A stretch of DNA of 64,000 nucleotides, taken from NCBI RefSeq assembly GCF_014643375.1, contig NZ_BMJJ01000011.1, positions 152,398 through 216,397 on the forward strand. Reading direction: 5' to 3'. The notes beneath the pieces are model-generated. The model was not told the DNA's origin and did not search any database. It saw only the letters and a program-made list of their open reading frames with translations. The DNA is from Aureimonas glaciei (GTDB lineage Bacteria > Pseudomonadota > Alphaproteobacteria > Rhizobiales > Rhizobiaceae). The translations under genes and the position numbers were made by a program. Below are positions 1 through 9,537 of the stretch, piece by piece (the first letter of the stretch is position 1; each line of letters starts with the position of its first letter).

Positions 1-1
1 G

Positions 2-793
2 CTCCTGCAACTGGCGCACGAAGGCGACGCCCGAGTTGACGACGGTGAACACGGAAACCAGCACGTCCGGATCGGCGTCGCGGACCTTGGACAGCTGCGG
101 GTAGAAGTCGGTCGTCACCGTCGGCACGGTTTCCGTGGCGACGACGGTCCAGCCGTCCTTCTCGAACAATTCGCCGATCTTCTTGGCATTGGCGATGCCG
201 TAGTCGGTGTCCTCGACGACGAAGGCGATCTTCTTGTCGCCGGGGACCAGCGTGCCGTTTGCGAAGGCCCAGGCGTAGAAGTCATGCACCGCGATGCCGT
301 AGCCGTCGCTGTTGTAGCCGCCCTTCCAGAAAAGCTTGAACTTGTCCGGGTCCGACATGACCTTGTCGGCGATCGCCGAGGCGACCGGCTCGGCGCTGAG
401 GATCGGGATGTTGTACTGCGGTGCCATTTCCATCAGCGCCAGCGTCACATGGCTGTGCAGCGTGTCGCCGACGATCATCTTGACCTGGTCGCGCGTGATG
501 AGGCGCTGCGCCGCGCTGATGCCAACCTCGGGCTTGGAGTTGGAATCCTCCATCACCAGCTTGATCTTCGGCGGGTTCTTCGAGACGTAGTCGCCCTTGC
601 CCTCGTTCCATTCCTTGACGGCGAGTTCGAGCGCTTCCTTGTGGGCCTTGCCGGTATTGGCGGCGGGCCCGGTCAGCGGCCCGATCGCGCCGATGGTCAC
701 CTCTTGGGCGAGGGCGCCCGGGGCCACTATCGCGACGAGGGCCGCCGACAGGAGACCTGCCGAGAGCAGGCGGGAAATCTTCAAGCGCGTCAT
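2..793 (-). CDS. Branched-chain amino-acid type ABC transporter substrate-binding protein (partial, C-terminus beyond window)
   Basis: Periplasmic solute receptor of a LIV-type (HAAT family) importer. About 264 residues are visible, starting at ATG 793-791; the usual length is near 400, so the C-terminal third lies outside the window. The N-terminus is a Sec signal peptide (MTRLKISRLLS, hydrophobic core, GALAQ cleavage region). The mature part has the family's typical opening VTIGAIGPLTGPAANTG and the later ILSAEPVASAIAD and VVEDTDYGIANAK segments of a type I periplasmic fold. It lies 60 bases downstream of livM and closes the livG-F-H-M order. The ligand cannot be told from sequence; branched-chain amino acids, amides or aromatic acids are all handled by this family. 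Confidence 0.9.
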   Translation of the reverse strand, partial: MTRLKISRLLSAGLLSAALVAIVAPGALAQEVTIGAIGPLTGPAANTGKAHKEALELAVKEWNEGKGDYVSKNPPKIKLVMEDSNSKPEVGISAAQRLITRDQVKMIVGDTLHSHVTLALMEMAPQYNIPILSAEPVASAIADKVMSDPDKFKLFWKGGYNSDGYGIAVHDFYAWAFANGTLVPGDKKIAFVVEDTDYGIANAKKIGELFEKDGWTVVATETVPTVTTDFYPQLSKVRDADPDVLVSVFTVVNSGVAFVRQLQE

Positions 794-853
794 CGTCTGT
801 CGTCTCCGTTCAGGTTGCACGATCCTCGAACCGCCGATCCGACATCGGCGGGT

Positions 854-1852
854 TCATGTGGCGGGGTCGGTGGCGGCCACCTTGCGGCTGCGCCGACGGC
901 GCCAGGCCAGCCCGGCGATGCCCTGCGGCGCGATGAAGACGAAGACGACGATCAACGCGCCGTAGAGCAGCATGCGGTAATCGCCGACCTCGCGCAGCGC
1001 TTCCGACATCACCGTCAGGAGAAGCGCGCCGTAGATCGGTCCGAAGAAGCGCCCGACGCCGCCGACGATGATCATCGCCAGCAGCGTGATCAGCATTTCC
1101 GGCCCGGCCACCGACGTCGGGGTCAGGATCAGGACATAGTGGGCGTAGATCGCACCGCTCAGCCCGACCACGGCGGCGCTGACGGCGAAGGCCAGGAGCT
1201 TCCACGTCACCAGGTGGATGCCGAGGCTTTCGGCAGCCGTTTCGGAATCCTTGATGGCCAGGAAGGTGAGACCGGGGCGCGAGGTCATGAAGATCAGCAG
1301 CGCCAGATGCACCGCCAGAAAGAAGGCGGCCGCCAGCGCGTAGGACCCGATCGCATTGCCGATGCCGAAGCGCAGGGTGACGTCGCCGAGTTGGATTGGG
1401 TCGAAGGGCGGTATGCCCCAGAAACCGAGTTCCCCGCGGGTGATCTCCTTGAGGTTGGAAAACACCAGCCGGACGATTTCGGCGAAGGCAAGCGTGACGA
1501 TCGCCACGTGCGGCATGGAACGGATGCGCAGGATCGGCAGGCCGATGAGAATGCCGGAAAGGGCGGCGGCCAGGGCACCGATCCAGATCGTGATCCACGG
1601 GCTGACACCGCCGTAGAAGGCCACCAGCGCGGAGACATAGGCGCCCATGGCGAAGAAGGCGTGGTGGCCGAGGGTCTTCAGCCCGAGAATGCCGAGCGTA
1701 AGGTTCCAGCCGGTGGCGAAGACCGCGAAGATCAGGAACAGCGTCAGAATGTGCAGGACGTAGTCGTTGAGCGGCAGGAAAGGCACGGCCACCAGCAGCG
1801 CCGCATAGAAGAGGAGGAGGAGAAAAGGTCGCTTGCCGAAGACTTCGAGCAT
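854..1852 (-). CDS. livM: LIV-type ABC transporter permease LivM
   Basis: Inner-membrane permease, 332 residues, that pairs with LivH. It is strongly hydrophobic throughout, opening with FLLLLFYAALLVAVPFLPL, and carries the LivM-type loop GYFxxxS-like core GLTFLAIKDSETAAESLG, the coupling region for the ATPases. The C-terminus ends in a basic tail (WRRRRSRK). Start chosen at ATG 1852 because a GAGGAAG ribosome site overlaps the end of livH (stop TGA near 1861) directly upstream; an open frame extends further upstream but inside livH. It is translated just after livH with an 8-base gap, so both permeases are made together. Confidence 0.92.
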   Translation of the reverse strand: MLEVFGKRPFLLLLFYAALLVAVPFLPLNDYVLHILTLFLIFAVFATGWNLTLGILGLKTLGHHAFFAMGAYVSALVAFYGGVSPWITIWIGALAAALSGILIGLPILRIRSMPHVAIVTLAFAEIVRLVFSNLKEITRGELGFWGIPPFDPIQLGDVTLRFGIGNAIGSYALAAAFFLAVHLALLIFMTSRPGLTFLAIKDSETAAESLGIHLVTWKLLAFAVSAAVVGLSGAIYAHYVLILTPTSVAGPEMLITLLAMIIVGGVGRFFGPIYGALLLTVMSEALREVGDYRMLLYGALIVVFVFIAPQGIAGLAWRRRRSRKVAATDPAT

Positions 1853-1860
1853 GATCTTCC

Positions 1861-2736
1861 TCAGGCCTCGCGGCCGCTGAAAAGGCCGTTCGGGCGGACC
1901 CAGATGACGGCGATGAGGAATGTGAAGGCGATCACGTCCCGCCACTCGCTGGGGGCGAAGGCGACGGAGAAGGATTCGATCAGCCCGAGCAGGAAGCCCG
2001 CCGCCACCGCCCCGCCGAAGGAGCCGAGACCGCCGAGGATGACGACGGCGAACCCCTTCAGGAGGTAGGAGGTCCCCATCCACGGGTTCACCGAGATCAG
2101 CGGCGACAGAAGGATGGCCGCGACGCCGGCCAAAGCGGCCGAGATCGAGAACACCGCGGTGTGGACGAGGCCGGCCGGGATGCCGACCGCGAGCGCCGCT
2201 TCCGCATCCTGGGCGGTGGCGCGGATGATGCGGCCGAGCTTGGTGCGGTAGAGGACGATCGCGCAGGCCGCCATCACCGCCACCGCGATGAGGCAGATGG
2301 CGATCCGCTGCCAGGGCATGCGCAGGTCGCCGATGACGACGATGCCCGGGAAGAAGTAGGGCACGGCCTGGAACTGCTCGCCCCAGATCAGCTGGGCGCC
2401 GCTCTGCAGGAAGATCGACAGACCGATCGTCGCCGCGACCACCTGGAACGCCCAGTCGTTGCGGCGCAGCAGCGGCGCGATGGTCAGGCGCTGGATCCCG
2501 GCGCCGAGGACGACGATTATGGCCAGCGTGATCACCGAGGCGACGAGGAGCGGCCAGCCGAGCGTCACGGCGAAGAGCAGGATGAGATAGCCCGCCAGCA
2601 TCAGGAGTTCGCCATGGGCGAAGTTGAGGACGCGGGTCGTGCCGTAGACCAGCGCGATGCCGGAGCCGACGAGCGCATAGATCGACCCGGTGATCAGGCC
2701 GTTGATGAGGAGTTCGAGGAAGTTCGCGGTGCTCAC
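1861..2736 (-). CDS. livH: LIV-type ABC transporter permease LivH
   Basis: Inner-membrane permease of the same importer, 291 residues. It shows the LivH hallmark N-terminus (LLINGLITGSIYALVGSG followed by LNFAHGELLMLAGY) and a later EAALAVGIPAG coupling loop. The start is GTG at 2736-2734, overlapping the livF stop by four bases (GTGA), so translation is coupled. About seven to eight membrane segments are apparent. The arrangement livF-livH-livM is standard for this family. Confidence 0.93.
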   Translation of the reverse strand: MSTANFLELLINGLITGSIYALVGSGIALVYGTTRVLNFAHGELLMLAGYLILLFAVTLGWPLLVASVITLAIIVVLGAGIQRLTIAPLLRRNDWAFQVVAATIGLSIFLQSGAQLIWGEQFQAVPYFFPGIVVIGDLRMPWQRIAICLIAVAVMAACAIVLYRTKLGRIIRATAQDAEAALAVGIPAGLVHTAVFSISAALAGVAAILLSPLISVNPWMGTSYLLKGFAVVILGGLGSFGGAVAAGFLLGLIESFSVAFAPSEWRDVIAFTFLIAVIWVRPNGLFSGREA

Positions 2737-3455
2737 GACGCCTCCTCGCGCAGGCCGAGATAGACGCGTTTCACTTCGGGATGCTCCAGCATCTGTTCGC
2801 CCGAGCCGCTGAGGGCGACCCGCCCGCCCTCCAAGAGATAGCCGCGATGGCTCATGGCGAAGGACATCTTGGCGTTCTGCTCGTTGAAGAGGATGGCGAC
2901 GCCGCGCGCATTGATCATCTGCATGATGGCGTAGACGTTTTTCACCATGGCCGGCGACAGGCCGAGAAAGGGCTCGTCCATCAGGAGAATGCGGGGATCG
3001 GCCATGAGGCCGCGGGCGATCGCCACCATCTGCTGCTGGCCGCCGCTGAGCTTGCCGGCCGTGGCGTTGAGGTGCCCCTTGATCTCGGGAAGGATGTCCA
3101 GCACCCAGTCGAAGGAGCGGCGCGCCTCGGCGCCGGTGCGCGTATAGGCGCCGAGCATGATGTTCTCGCGCACGCTCATGCGGGGAAACAGGCGTCGGCG
3201 CTCGAGCACGATGCTCATTCGCCGTTGCGGGCGGACGGTCGCCGACTTGCCGCGCAGATCCTCGCCGTCGAGCATGACCCGGCCGGCCGAGGCCTTCTTC
3301 AGCCCCATCGCCGCCTTCAGGATGGTGCTCTTGCCCGAGCCGTTCGGCCCCATCACCGCGACCATCTCGCCCGCGCCGACCGAGATCGACACGCCCCAGA
3401 GAACCTGGGTGGCGCCGTAGTGGACGTCGATGTTCTCCAGCTCAAGCATCGCCAT
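2733..3455 (-). CDS. livF: LIV-type ABC transporter ATP-binding protein LivF
   Basis: ATPase subunit, 240 residues. It shows Walker A GPNGSGKST, signature LSGGQQQM, Walker B RILLMDEPFLGLSP and a switch region ILFNEQNAK, in which the usual H-loop histidine position reads NEQN, typical of LivF. It overlaps the end of livG by 14 bases. Start at ATG 3455 (MAMLELENI); an alternative ATG two codons in (3449) is equally possible. It lacks the long insertion that marks LivG proteins, which separates the two ATPases. Confidence 0.93.
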   Translation of the reverse strand: MAMLELENIDVHYGATQVLWGVSISVGAGEMVAVMGPNGSGKSTILKAAMGLKKASAGRVMLDGEDLRGKSATVRPQRRMSIVLERRRLFPRMSVRENIMLGAYTRTGAEARRSFDWVLDILPEIKGHLNATAGKLSGGQQQMVAIARGLMADPRILLMDEPFLGLSPAMVKNVYAIMQMINARGVAILFNEQNAKMSFAMSHRGYLLEGGRVALSGSGEQMLEHPEVKRVYLGLREEAS

Positions 3456-4170
3456 CGCCCAGGTAAATGCGCCGGACGCTGTCGTGCTCGGCCACCGCGG
3501 CCATGGTCCCGGTGACGACGACCTCGCCGCGGTTGAGGAAGATCGCGTCGTCGGCGAGACCGAAGAGCACTTCCATATTGTGCTCGACCACGACGATGGT
3601 GATGCCGCGCTCTTCGCGCATCCGCCGGATCAGGTTGAGAATTTCCGGGATGCTCGGCCGGTCGACGCCGCCGGTGACCTCGTCGAGCAAGAGAAGGCGC
3701 GGCTTGGTCGCGAGCGCCCTCGCCAGTTCCAGGCGCTTGCGCTGACCGGTGCTCAGCACCCGCGCCGGATCGTCAGCCTTGGCCGACAGGCCGACGAAAT
3801 CGACATAGCTCGCCGCCTCCGCCCGCGCCTGCTTCATCGGCGTCGCTTTGGCGGTCAGCGCGACCATCACGTTCTCGAGGACCGTCAACCCGCCGAAGGG
3901 CTGGGTGATCTGGAAGGTGCGGGCGATCCCGAAATGGCATCGCTTGCTGGGGGATTGTGCGGTGACGTCCTCGCCCTGAAAAACCACCGTCCCGGACGTG
4001 GGGCTGACCGCTCCTGCGATGACGTTGAAGAGTGTGGTCTTTCCCGCCCCATTGGGGCCCAGAATCGCTGTGGTCTTCCCGTCCCGGACAGATAGATGCA
4101 CGTCCTTCAAAGCGACAATGCCACCGAACGCGACCGTTACTTTCTCGATGCTCAGAAGATCTGCCAGCAT
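3442..4170 (-). CDS. livG: LIV-type ABC transporter ATP-binding protein LivG
   Basis: First gene of the minus-strand importer operon, 242 residues. Walker A is LGPNGAGKTT, the signature region reads LSTGQRKRLELARAL, Walker B is RLLLLDEVTGGVD and the H-loop is VVVEHNMEVL. The signature deviates mildly from LSGGQ (LSTGQ), as is common in LivG. The LivG-type segment GIARTFQITQPFGGLTVLENV is present. The promoter of the operon should lie in 4171-4380, shared with the divergent M20 gene. Confidence 0.93.
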   Translation of the reverse strand: MLADLLSIEKVTVAFGGIVALKDVHLSVRDGKTTAILGPNGAGKTTLFNVIAGAVSPTSGTVVFQGEDVTAQSPSKRCHFGIARTFQITQPFGGLTVLENVMVALTAKATPMKQARAEAASYVDFVGLSAKADDPARVLSTGQRKRLELARALATKPRLLLLDEVTGGVDRPSIPEILNLIRRMREERGITIVVVEHNMEVLFGLADDAIFLNRGEVVVTGTMAAVAEHDSVRRIYLGDGDA

Positions 4171-4380
4171 TCACCAACCTTTTCTGCAAAGGCAGGCTAG
4201 CTGCGCATTTCTGATATGGCAATACGTCGGCGAATGAAATTTGCCCACAATCTGACCACCTACCTACCCATGTATATTTTGTATGCCACGAGCGCTTCCC
4301 GCGGGTTGACGCCGAGCGGCTGGCCACCCTATCCAAAGTATAAGGCCCGATTGATTGCTCGTTTTCTGGAAGAATTGGCC
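4171..4380. promoter_or_regulatory. Divergent intergenic region between livG and the M20 peptidase
   Basis: This 210-base gap separates divergently transcribed livG (minus) and the M20 gene (plus) and must hold both promoters. It is locally AT-richer than the flanks around 4265-4290 (TATATTTTGTATG) and has a short accacctaccta repeat just before. No promoter hexamers or operator can be called with certainty. An open frame in phase with the M20 gene runs back to 4216, but it has no ribosome site and encodes no family sequence. Confidence 0.45.
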
Positions 4381-5667
4381 ATGCCCCTCGACCCTGTTCT
4401 GCGCCAGGACATCCTGGCTTCGGTCGCGACCGGCTTCGAGGAGCAAGTGGCTTTCACCCGCCAGCTCGTGGCGTTTCCGTCCACCCGGGGCGCCGAACAC
4501 GCCGTCCAGGATTTTGTCTTCCGCGCCATGAAGTCCCGCGGCTATCGTGTCGATCGTTTCGCGATGGACGGGGCGGCGCTGGCCGCTCATCCCGGCGGCG
4601 CGCCGGTCACGCCCGAGCATTCCGACGCGCCGATCGTCGTCGGGATCCATCATCCGCGCGAAGAGACCGGCCGTTCGCTCATCCTGCAGTCGCATCTCGA
4701 CGTGGTGCCGGCGGGGCCCGCCGCCATGTGGCAGGCCGGCGCGTTCGAGCCGAGGATTGCCGGCGACTGGCTTTTCGGGCGCGGCGCGGCGGACATGAAG
4801 GCGGGGGCGGCGGCCAATCTCTATGCGCTGGACGCGCTCCGGCGGCTGGGTCTGCAGCCGGCGGCGACGGTCTACATCCAGTCGGTCGTCGAGGAAGAGT
4901 CGACCGGCAACGGGGCGCTGATGACGCATCTCAGGGGCTATGCCGCCGACGCCGTCCTCATTCCGGAACCCGAGGACGAAATGCTCGTGCGCGCCAACAC
5001 CGGCGTCCTCTGGTTTCAGGTCGAGGTCACCGGGCTTCCCGCGCATGTCCGCGAGATGGCGACGGGCACGAACGCGATCGACGCGACCTACCGCATCATC
5101 GAGGCGCTGCGGCAGCTCGAAGCCGCGTGGAACGCGGCCAAGGACGATCACCCCTATTTCGACGAGACCCCGCATCCCATCAATCTGAACATCGGCAAGA
5201 TCGAGGGCGGCGACTGGGCCTCGTCGGTTCCCTGCTGGTGCCGGATCGATTGCCGCATCGCCATCTATCCCGGCACCGATGCCGCCGTCGCGGCTGCGGA
5301 GATCAGCGACCACATCGCCGCTTTCGCCCGGCACGATCCCTACCTCTCGAACAACCCGCCGCGCGTGACCTTCAACGGCTTCCGGGCCGAGGGCTACGTG
5401 CTCTCTCCAGGCTCGGCGGCGGAGGAGGTTCTGGGACGGGCGCACGAAGAGGCCGTCGGCGCGCCGCTGAAGACTTTCACCACGCCGGGCTATCTCGATA
5501 CCCGCGTCTATGCGCTCTACGACCGCATGCCGGCGCTGTGCTACGGCCCGATCTCCCGAAACATCCACGGCTTCGACGAATGCGTCAGCCTGTCCTCGGT
5601 GCAGCGGATCACCGGGGCCATGGCGCTGTTCATCGCCGAGTGGTGCGGGACCGAGAAACTGGCATGA
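4381..5667 (+). CDS. M20 family metallopeptidase (ArgE/DapE-like deacylase)
   Basis: Cytoplasmic zinc-dependent amidohydrolase, 428 residues, that would remove an acyl group from an amino acid or cleave a small peptide. Metal ligands are visible in order: SHLDVV (H105, D107), GRGAADMK (D138), the catalytic base pair VVEEES (E171/E172), a later IPEPED acid, and the final NIHGFDE histidine (H396). The small lid/dimer domain lies between. Start at ATG 4381 rather than upstream in-frame ATGs because GGAAG precedes it and homology begins with MPLDPVLRQDI. It is divergent from the liv operon, which suggests that N-acyl or N-carbamoyl amino acids are imported and then hydrolysed. That link is inference from position only. 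Confidence 0.88.
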   Translation: MPLDPVLRQDILASVATGFEEQVAFTRQLVAFPSTRGAEHAVQDFVFRAMKSRGYRVDRFAMDGAALAAHPGGAPVTPEHSDAPIVVGIHHPREETGRSLILQSHLDVVPAGPAAMWQAGAFEPRIAGDWLFGRGAADMKAGAAANLYALDALRRLGLQPAATVYIQSVVEEESTGNGALMTHLRGYAADAVLIPEPEDEMLVRANTGVLWFQVEVTGLPAHVREMATGTNAIDATYRIIEALRQLEAAWNAAKDDHPYFDETPHPINLNIGKIEGGDWASSVPCWCRIDCRIAIYPGTDAAVAAAEISDHIAAFARHDPYLSNNPPRVTFNGFRAEGYVLSPGSAAEEVLGRAHEEAVGAPLKTFTTPGYLDTRVYALYDRMPALCYGPISRNIHGFDECVSLSSVQRITGAMALFIAEWCGTEKLA

Positions 5668-5833
5668 GGGGCGACGGCCCTTCGCGCCCCAGGCTCGTGC
5701 CCCCAAGGCGCGCGCCGGCGGGGATCTCCGGCGGGGCCGCCTGCGACAGGCGTGGGCCAGGACTGGCAGCAATGGCAGCGGGAGGCGGGGCAGGACCCGG
5801 CCGGCCGGGACTGCCTGGCGAGGAAGCGAAGAC

Positions 5834-6448
5834 ATGAGCACGATCAAGACGGTCGAGGAATTGCGGACGGTCTACAAGGCGCCGCTCGAGCGGGCGGTGC
5901 TGAAGGAGATGGTCGGGCTCGACAAGCACGCCCGCGCCTTCCTGCAGCGCAGCCCCTTCGTGCTGATCGGCTCCTGCGCCCCGGGCGGCCGCGCCGATGT
6001 CAGTCCGAAGGGAGATCAGCCCGGCTTCGTGCACGCCCTCGACGATCGCACCATCGCCATCCCCGACCGGCCGGGAAACAACCGGCTCGATACCTTCGAG
6101 AACATCCTCGGCAATCCCACGGTCGGACTGATCTTTCTCATCCCCGGCATGAACGAGACCCTGCGGATCAACGGCACGGCCGAGATCAGCACCGATCCGG
6201 CCCTGCTGGCGCGGTTCGAGCACCAGCGAAAGCTGCCGATCAGCGTCATGATCGTCCGCACGGAGGAGGTCTACCTCCACTGCGCGAAAGCCTTTTTGCG
6301 CTCGGGCCTGTGGGATCCGTCGACCTTCATCGAACGCGGCAGCTTTCCCTCGTTCGGGACCATCTTGAAAGACCAGATCGCTGCCGAGGAGACCGCCGAA
6401 GAGCTCGATCGTCATCTCGCCGAACGCTACAAGGCCACGCTTTACTGA
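5834..6448 (+). CDS. Pyridoxamine 5'-phosphate oxidase (PPOX) family flavin protein
   Basis: Predicted FMN-binding split-barrel protein of 204 residues. It matches the MSMEG_1061-like branch of the PPOX superfamily: an N-terminal helix, then FVLIGSCAPGGRADVSPKGDQPGFV, then DRPGNNRLDTFENIL and VGLIFLIPGMNETLRINGTA. The RLDTFENI stretch is the family's flavin-phosphate loop. The substrate is unknown; members include flavin reductases and small-molecule nitro/quinone oxidoreductases. Start at ATG 5834 after AGGAAGCGAAG. It lies 166 bases after the M20 gene on the same strand and could be cotranscribed with it. Confidence 0.85.
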   Translation: MSTIKTVEELRTVYKAPLERAVLKEMVGLDKHARAFLQRSPFVLIGSCAPGGRADVSPKGDQPGFVHALDDRTIAIPDRPGNNRLDTFENILGNPTVGLIFLIPGMNETLRINGTAEISTDPALLARFEHQRKLPISVMIVRTEEVYLHCAKAFLRSGLWDPSTFIERGSFPSFGTILKDQIAAEETAEELDRHLAERYKATLY

Positions 6449-6916
6449 ACCGGCGCCGCGATCGGGCCGATCCATCCGCACGGACGATCTCGCGCGCCGA
6501 TTGTCGGCGGCAGCGCTCGACGGCCGGTCGGCGGACTGGACGCAAATCAGGGAGGAGCGTCCCATTGTCTTCATGTCCCGCGCGGACGCGGCAGCGCCGT
6601 CCGCGCCCTTGCCCCTTCTGCGGCATGACGCAAGCCGGCACGTCTGAACCGGTCTAAAAAGAGCCGAGGCGGCCATCGGTCCGAGGCGCCGGGACGAGGC
6701 GCATTCCGGCTTGAGCCTCGCGCTCAGGGCGCACGCCGAGTGGCGCGTTGGAGTGCGGCAGCCTTCGCCTCTCCCCCGGCCAGGATGCCGCTGCGGAAAG
6801 GGCGTCGCGCCGCCCGGAACCCTTCCCCGACATTCATAATTCCGTCGCAGCGCTGTCACCCCAGCTTTGCAAAGCCTCGATAAGCGTCCCTTACCAAAGC
6901 TCTATGGAGGGATTCG
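6449..6916. other. Intergenic region upstream of the dipeptide-type ABC operon
   Basis: 468 bases without a supportable gene. It should contain the promoter of the seven-gene operon that begins at 6917. An AT-rich patch ATTCATAAT at 6832-6840 could serve as a -10 element, but I see no convincing partner -35. A GGAGGG ribosome site sits at its right edge. No repeats or strong hairpins noticed. Confidence 0.4.
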
Positions 6917-8497
6917 ATGATCCTGCGCGCCCTGACGACAGCCCTGACCGCAGCCCTGACGGCGGGGCTCCTGACCTTCGGCAGTGCTGCCCCCGCCGCG
7001 GCTCAGGCCGAAAGCCGGCCCGACATCGTCGTCGCCGTCGCCGACAACCCGCCGACGCTGGAGCCGGCCAAGGAGCTCTCCAATGTCGGCACGCGCATCA
7101 CCTATTCCGTCTTCGACACGCTGATCCGCCGCGACTTCCTCTCGGCCGAGGGCGGCGGCGGCTCGACGCTCGTTCCCGCGCTCGCCACCAGCTGGAAGCG
7201 GACCGACGACAAGACGCTGGAAGTGACGCTTCGCCAGGGCGTGACGTTCCACAACGGCGCCGCCTTCACGGCCGACGACGTCGTCTTCACCTTCTCGCCC
7301 GAGCGCCTCATCGGCAAGGACTCGCCGCTGCCGCAGGGTCGCGCCTATTTCGGCGTGCTCGACCGGGTCGAGAAGGTCGACGACCACACCGTGCGCTTCA
7401 TCACCAAGGCCCCCGATCCACTGCTCGAGCAGCGGCTCGCCTCCTGGGCGGCCTGGGTCGTCAACAAGGCGGACTGGCTGGAAAAGGCCAAGGGCAAGGG
7501 CTTTGCCCAGTTCCCCGTCGGCACCGGCCCGTTCATGCTCGACGACTACAAGGCCGACCAGCATGTCCGCCTGAAGGCTTTCGACGCCTACTGGGGCGGC
7601 AAGCCGACGGCGGAGACCGTGACCTTCCAGAAGGTGCCGGAGCCCGCCGCCCGCATCGCCGGCCTCGTCAGCGGCGAGTTCGACATCATCGCCAATGTCG
7701 CGCCGGACCAGATTCCCCAGATCGACGGCTATGACGACATCGAGACCCGCAGCGTCGTCCTCGCGAACGCCCATGTCCTGGTCTACAACACCGACAATGC
7801 CGTCCTGAAGGACAAGCGCGTGCGCCAGGCGATGAACCTGGCCATCGACCGCAAGCTTCTCGTCGACGCCCTCTGGGGCGGCAAGGCGCTGGTGCCGAAC
7901 GGCCACCAGTATCCCGAATATGGCGACATGTACCAGGCCGACCGGCCAGCCCTCGGCTACGATCCGGAGAAGGCGAAGAAGCTCCTGGAAGAGGCCGGCT
8001 ACAAGGGCGAGGCCATCACCTACTCGACCGAGCCGAACTACTATCTGAACGCCCTGCCGGCTGCCCAGGCGATCCTGGAAATGTGGAAGGCCGTCGGCAT
8101 CAACGCCACGCTCGATGTCCGCGAAAAGCTCGACACCATGCCGAACGACGATCTGATGGTGCGCAACTGGTCCAACTCGACCCGCTATCCCGATCCGGTC
8201 GGCGGCCTGTGGAACACCTGGGGCCCCTTCGGCTCGGCCCAGAAGACCTGGGAGACCTGGGCGCCGCCGGAGTTCAACGCGGTCGGCCAGGCGCTGCAGA
8301 CGACGCTCGACCACGACAAGCGCTATGCCCTCGCCGTGAAGCTGATGGACCTCTTCGAGGACGACGCGCCGGGCACCATCCTCTACCAGCCGCTGGAGAC
8401 CTACGGCGCGCGCAAGTCGCTGAAATGGCAGCCTTATACCTTCTACTACATGGACCTCAGGCCGTATAACCTGAAGGACGAGGCGCACGGCTCGTGA
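6917..8497 (+). CDS. Family 5 ABC transporter substrate-binding protein (dipeptide/oligopeptide type)
   Basis: Periplasmic receptor, 526 residues, first gene of the operon. Sec signal peptide at residues 1-31 (ending PAAAQA). The mature protein has the SBP_bac_5 pattern: YSVFDTLIRRD, LATSWKRTDDKTLEVTLRQGVTFHNG, ADDVVFTFS, VGTGPFML, and VRQAMNLAIDRKLLVDALWGGKA. A GGAGGG ribosome site precedes ATG 6917. Its stop overlaps the GTG start of the next ATPase gene (GTGA). The ligand class is broad in this family (peptides, nickel, opines, glutathione, sugars). Two phosphodiesterases in the same operon point to a phosphodiester-containing ligand as a possibility. Confidence 0.92.
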   Translation: MILRALTTALTAALTAGLLTFGSAAPAAAQAESRPDIVVAVADNPPTLEPAKELSNVGTRITYSVFDTLIRRDFLSAEGGGGSTLVPALATSWKRTDDKTLEVTLRQGVTFHNGAAFTADDVVFTFSPERLIGKDSPLPQGRAYFGVLDRVEKVDDHTVRFITKAPDPLLEQRLASWAAWVVNKADWLEKAKGKGFAQFPVGTGPFMLDDYKADQHVRLKAFDAYWGGKPTAETVTFQKVPEPAARIAGLVSGEFDIIANVAPDQIPQIDGYDDIETRSVVLANAHVLVYNTDNAVLKDKRVRQAMNLAIDRKLLVDALWGGKALVPNGHQYPEYGDMYQADRPALGYDPEKAKKLLEEAGYKGEAITYSTEPNYYLNALPAAQAILEMWKAVGINATLDVREKLDTMPNDDLMVRNWSNSTRYPDPVGGLWNTWGPFGSAQKTWETWAPPEFNAVGQALQTTLDHDKRYALAVKLMDLFEDDAPGTILYQPLETYGARKSLKWQPYTFYYMDLRPYNLKDEAHGS

Positions 8498-9537
8498 CGT
8501 CTGCCGTTCTTGAAAGCCGTCGCGCCGGATTCGTCGGCGCGACGCGCTCGTGGGCCGGCGCCGATGACGCACCGGCTGCGCCGCCGGTCCTTGCGATCGA
8601 TCATCTCAGCGTCGGCACCGGCGACGTCGACCTCGTCATCGACGTCTCGCTGCAGGTCGCGCCCGGCGAGACGCTCTGCCTCGTCGGGGAAAGCGGCTGC
8701 GGCAAGAGCCTCACCTGCCTCGCCGCGATGGGGCTGCTGGCCGATCCCGTTCGCCAGCAGGCCGGCAGCGTGGTCCTGGGCGGCCGCGAGCTGACGGGGC
8801 TCGGCGAGAAGCAGCTCAGACAGATCCGCGGCCGCGACATGGCGATGATCTTTCAGGATCCCGTCGGCTCGCTCAATCCGGTCCAGCGCGTCGGCCGCCA
8901 GGTTGCCGAGGCGCTGGTCGTGCACGAGGGGATCGGCATGCGCGCGGCCATGCCACGAGCGATCGAGCTCCTCGATCGCGTCGGCATCAAGAATCCGGCG
9001 GAGAGGGCGAAAGCCTATCCGCACCAGCTCTCCGGCGGCATGTGCCAGCGCGTGATGATCGCCATGGCGCTCGCCTGCAAGCCGCGGCTGATCGTTGCCG
9101 ACGAGGCGACGACGGCGCTCGACGTCACGACGCAGGCGCAGATCCTGAAGCTGATGAAGACCCTGCAGCAGGAGACCGGGACGGCGATGATCTTCGTCAC
9201 CCACGACCTCAGCGTCGTCGCCGAGATCGCCGACCGCGTGGCGGTGATGTATTCCGGCCGGATCGTCGAGATGGGTCCCGTCGACGACATTTTCGACCAT
9301 CCCGCCCATCCCTACACGCGCGGTCTGATGGACTGCCGTCTGCACGCGCTGTCGGCGGCGCCGGAGCGGCTGGCGGCGATAGCCGGCACGGTGCCGCGGC
9401 CGGCGGCCCGGCCGAGCGGCTGCGCCTACCGCACCCGCTGCCCCAAGGCGACGGCCCTCTGCGAGGCCCTGCCGGCGCCGCGCGACTTTTCGGCCGCGCA
9501 GACCGTCGCCTGCCACTATCCCGGACCGGCGCGATGA
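8494..9537 (+). CDS. Peptide-type ABC transporter ATP-binding protein (DppD-like)
   Basis: ATPase, 347 residues, GTG start at 8494 coupled to the receptor gene by a four-base overlap. Walker [10 protein letters not shown], signature LSGGMCQRV, Walker [14 protein letters not shown] and H-loop FVTHDLSVV are all intact. The C-terminus has the oligopeptide/dipeptide extension, with cysteines in [14 protein letters not shown], which binds an Fe-S cluster in characterised DppD proteins. The signature is LSGGMCQRV, with Cys where Arg or Gln is common. It would pair with the DppF-like ATPase next door. Confidence 0.93.
   Translation: MTSAVLESRRAGFVGATRSWAGADDAPAAPPVLAIDHLSVGTGDVDLVIDVSLQVAPGETLCLVGESGCGKSLTCLAAMGLLADPVRQQAGSVVLGGRELTGLGEKQLRQIRGRDMAMIFQDPVGSLNPVQRVGRQVAEALVVHEGIGMRAAMPRAIELLDRVGIKNPAERAKAYPHQLSGGMCQRVMIAMALACKPRLIVADEATTALDVTTQAQILKLMKTLQQETGTAMIFVTHDLSVVAEIADRVAVMYSGRIVEMGPVDDIFDHPAHPYTRGLMDCRLHALSAAPERLAAIAGTVPRPAARPSGCAYRTRCPKATALCEALPAPRDFSAAQTVACHYPGPAR

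Noticed and set aside
284..2068. 594-codon open frame on the plus strand over the liv genes
   Set aside because: It is antisense to livH/livM and the substrate-binding gene, which have clear family motifs. The frame is rich in Arg/Asp/Gly/His, typical of complementary-strand frames in GC-rich DNA.
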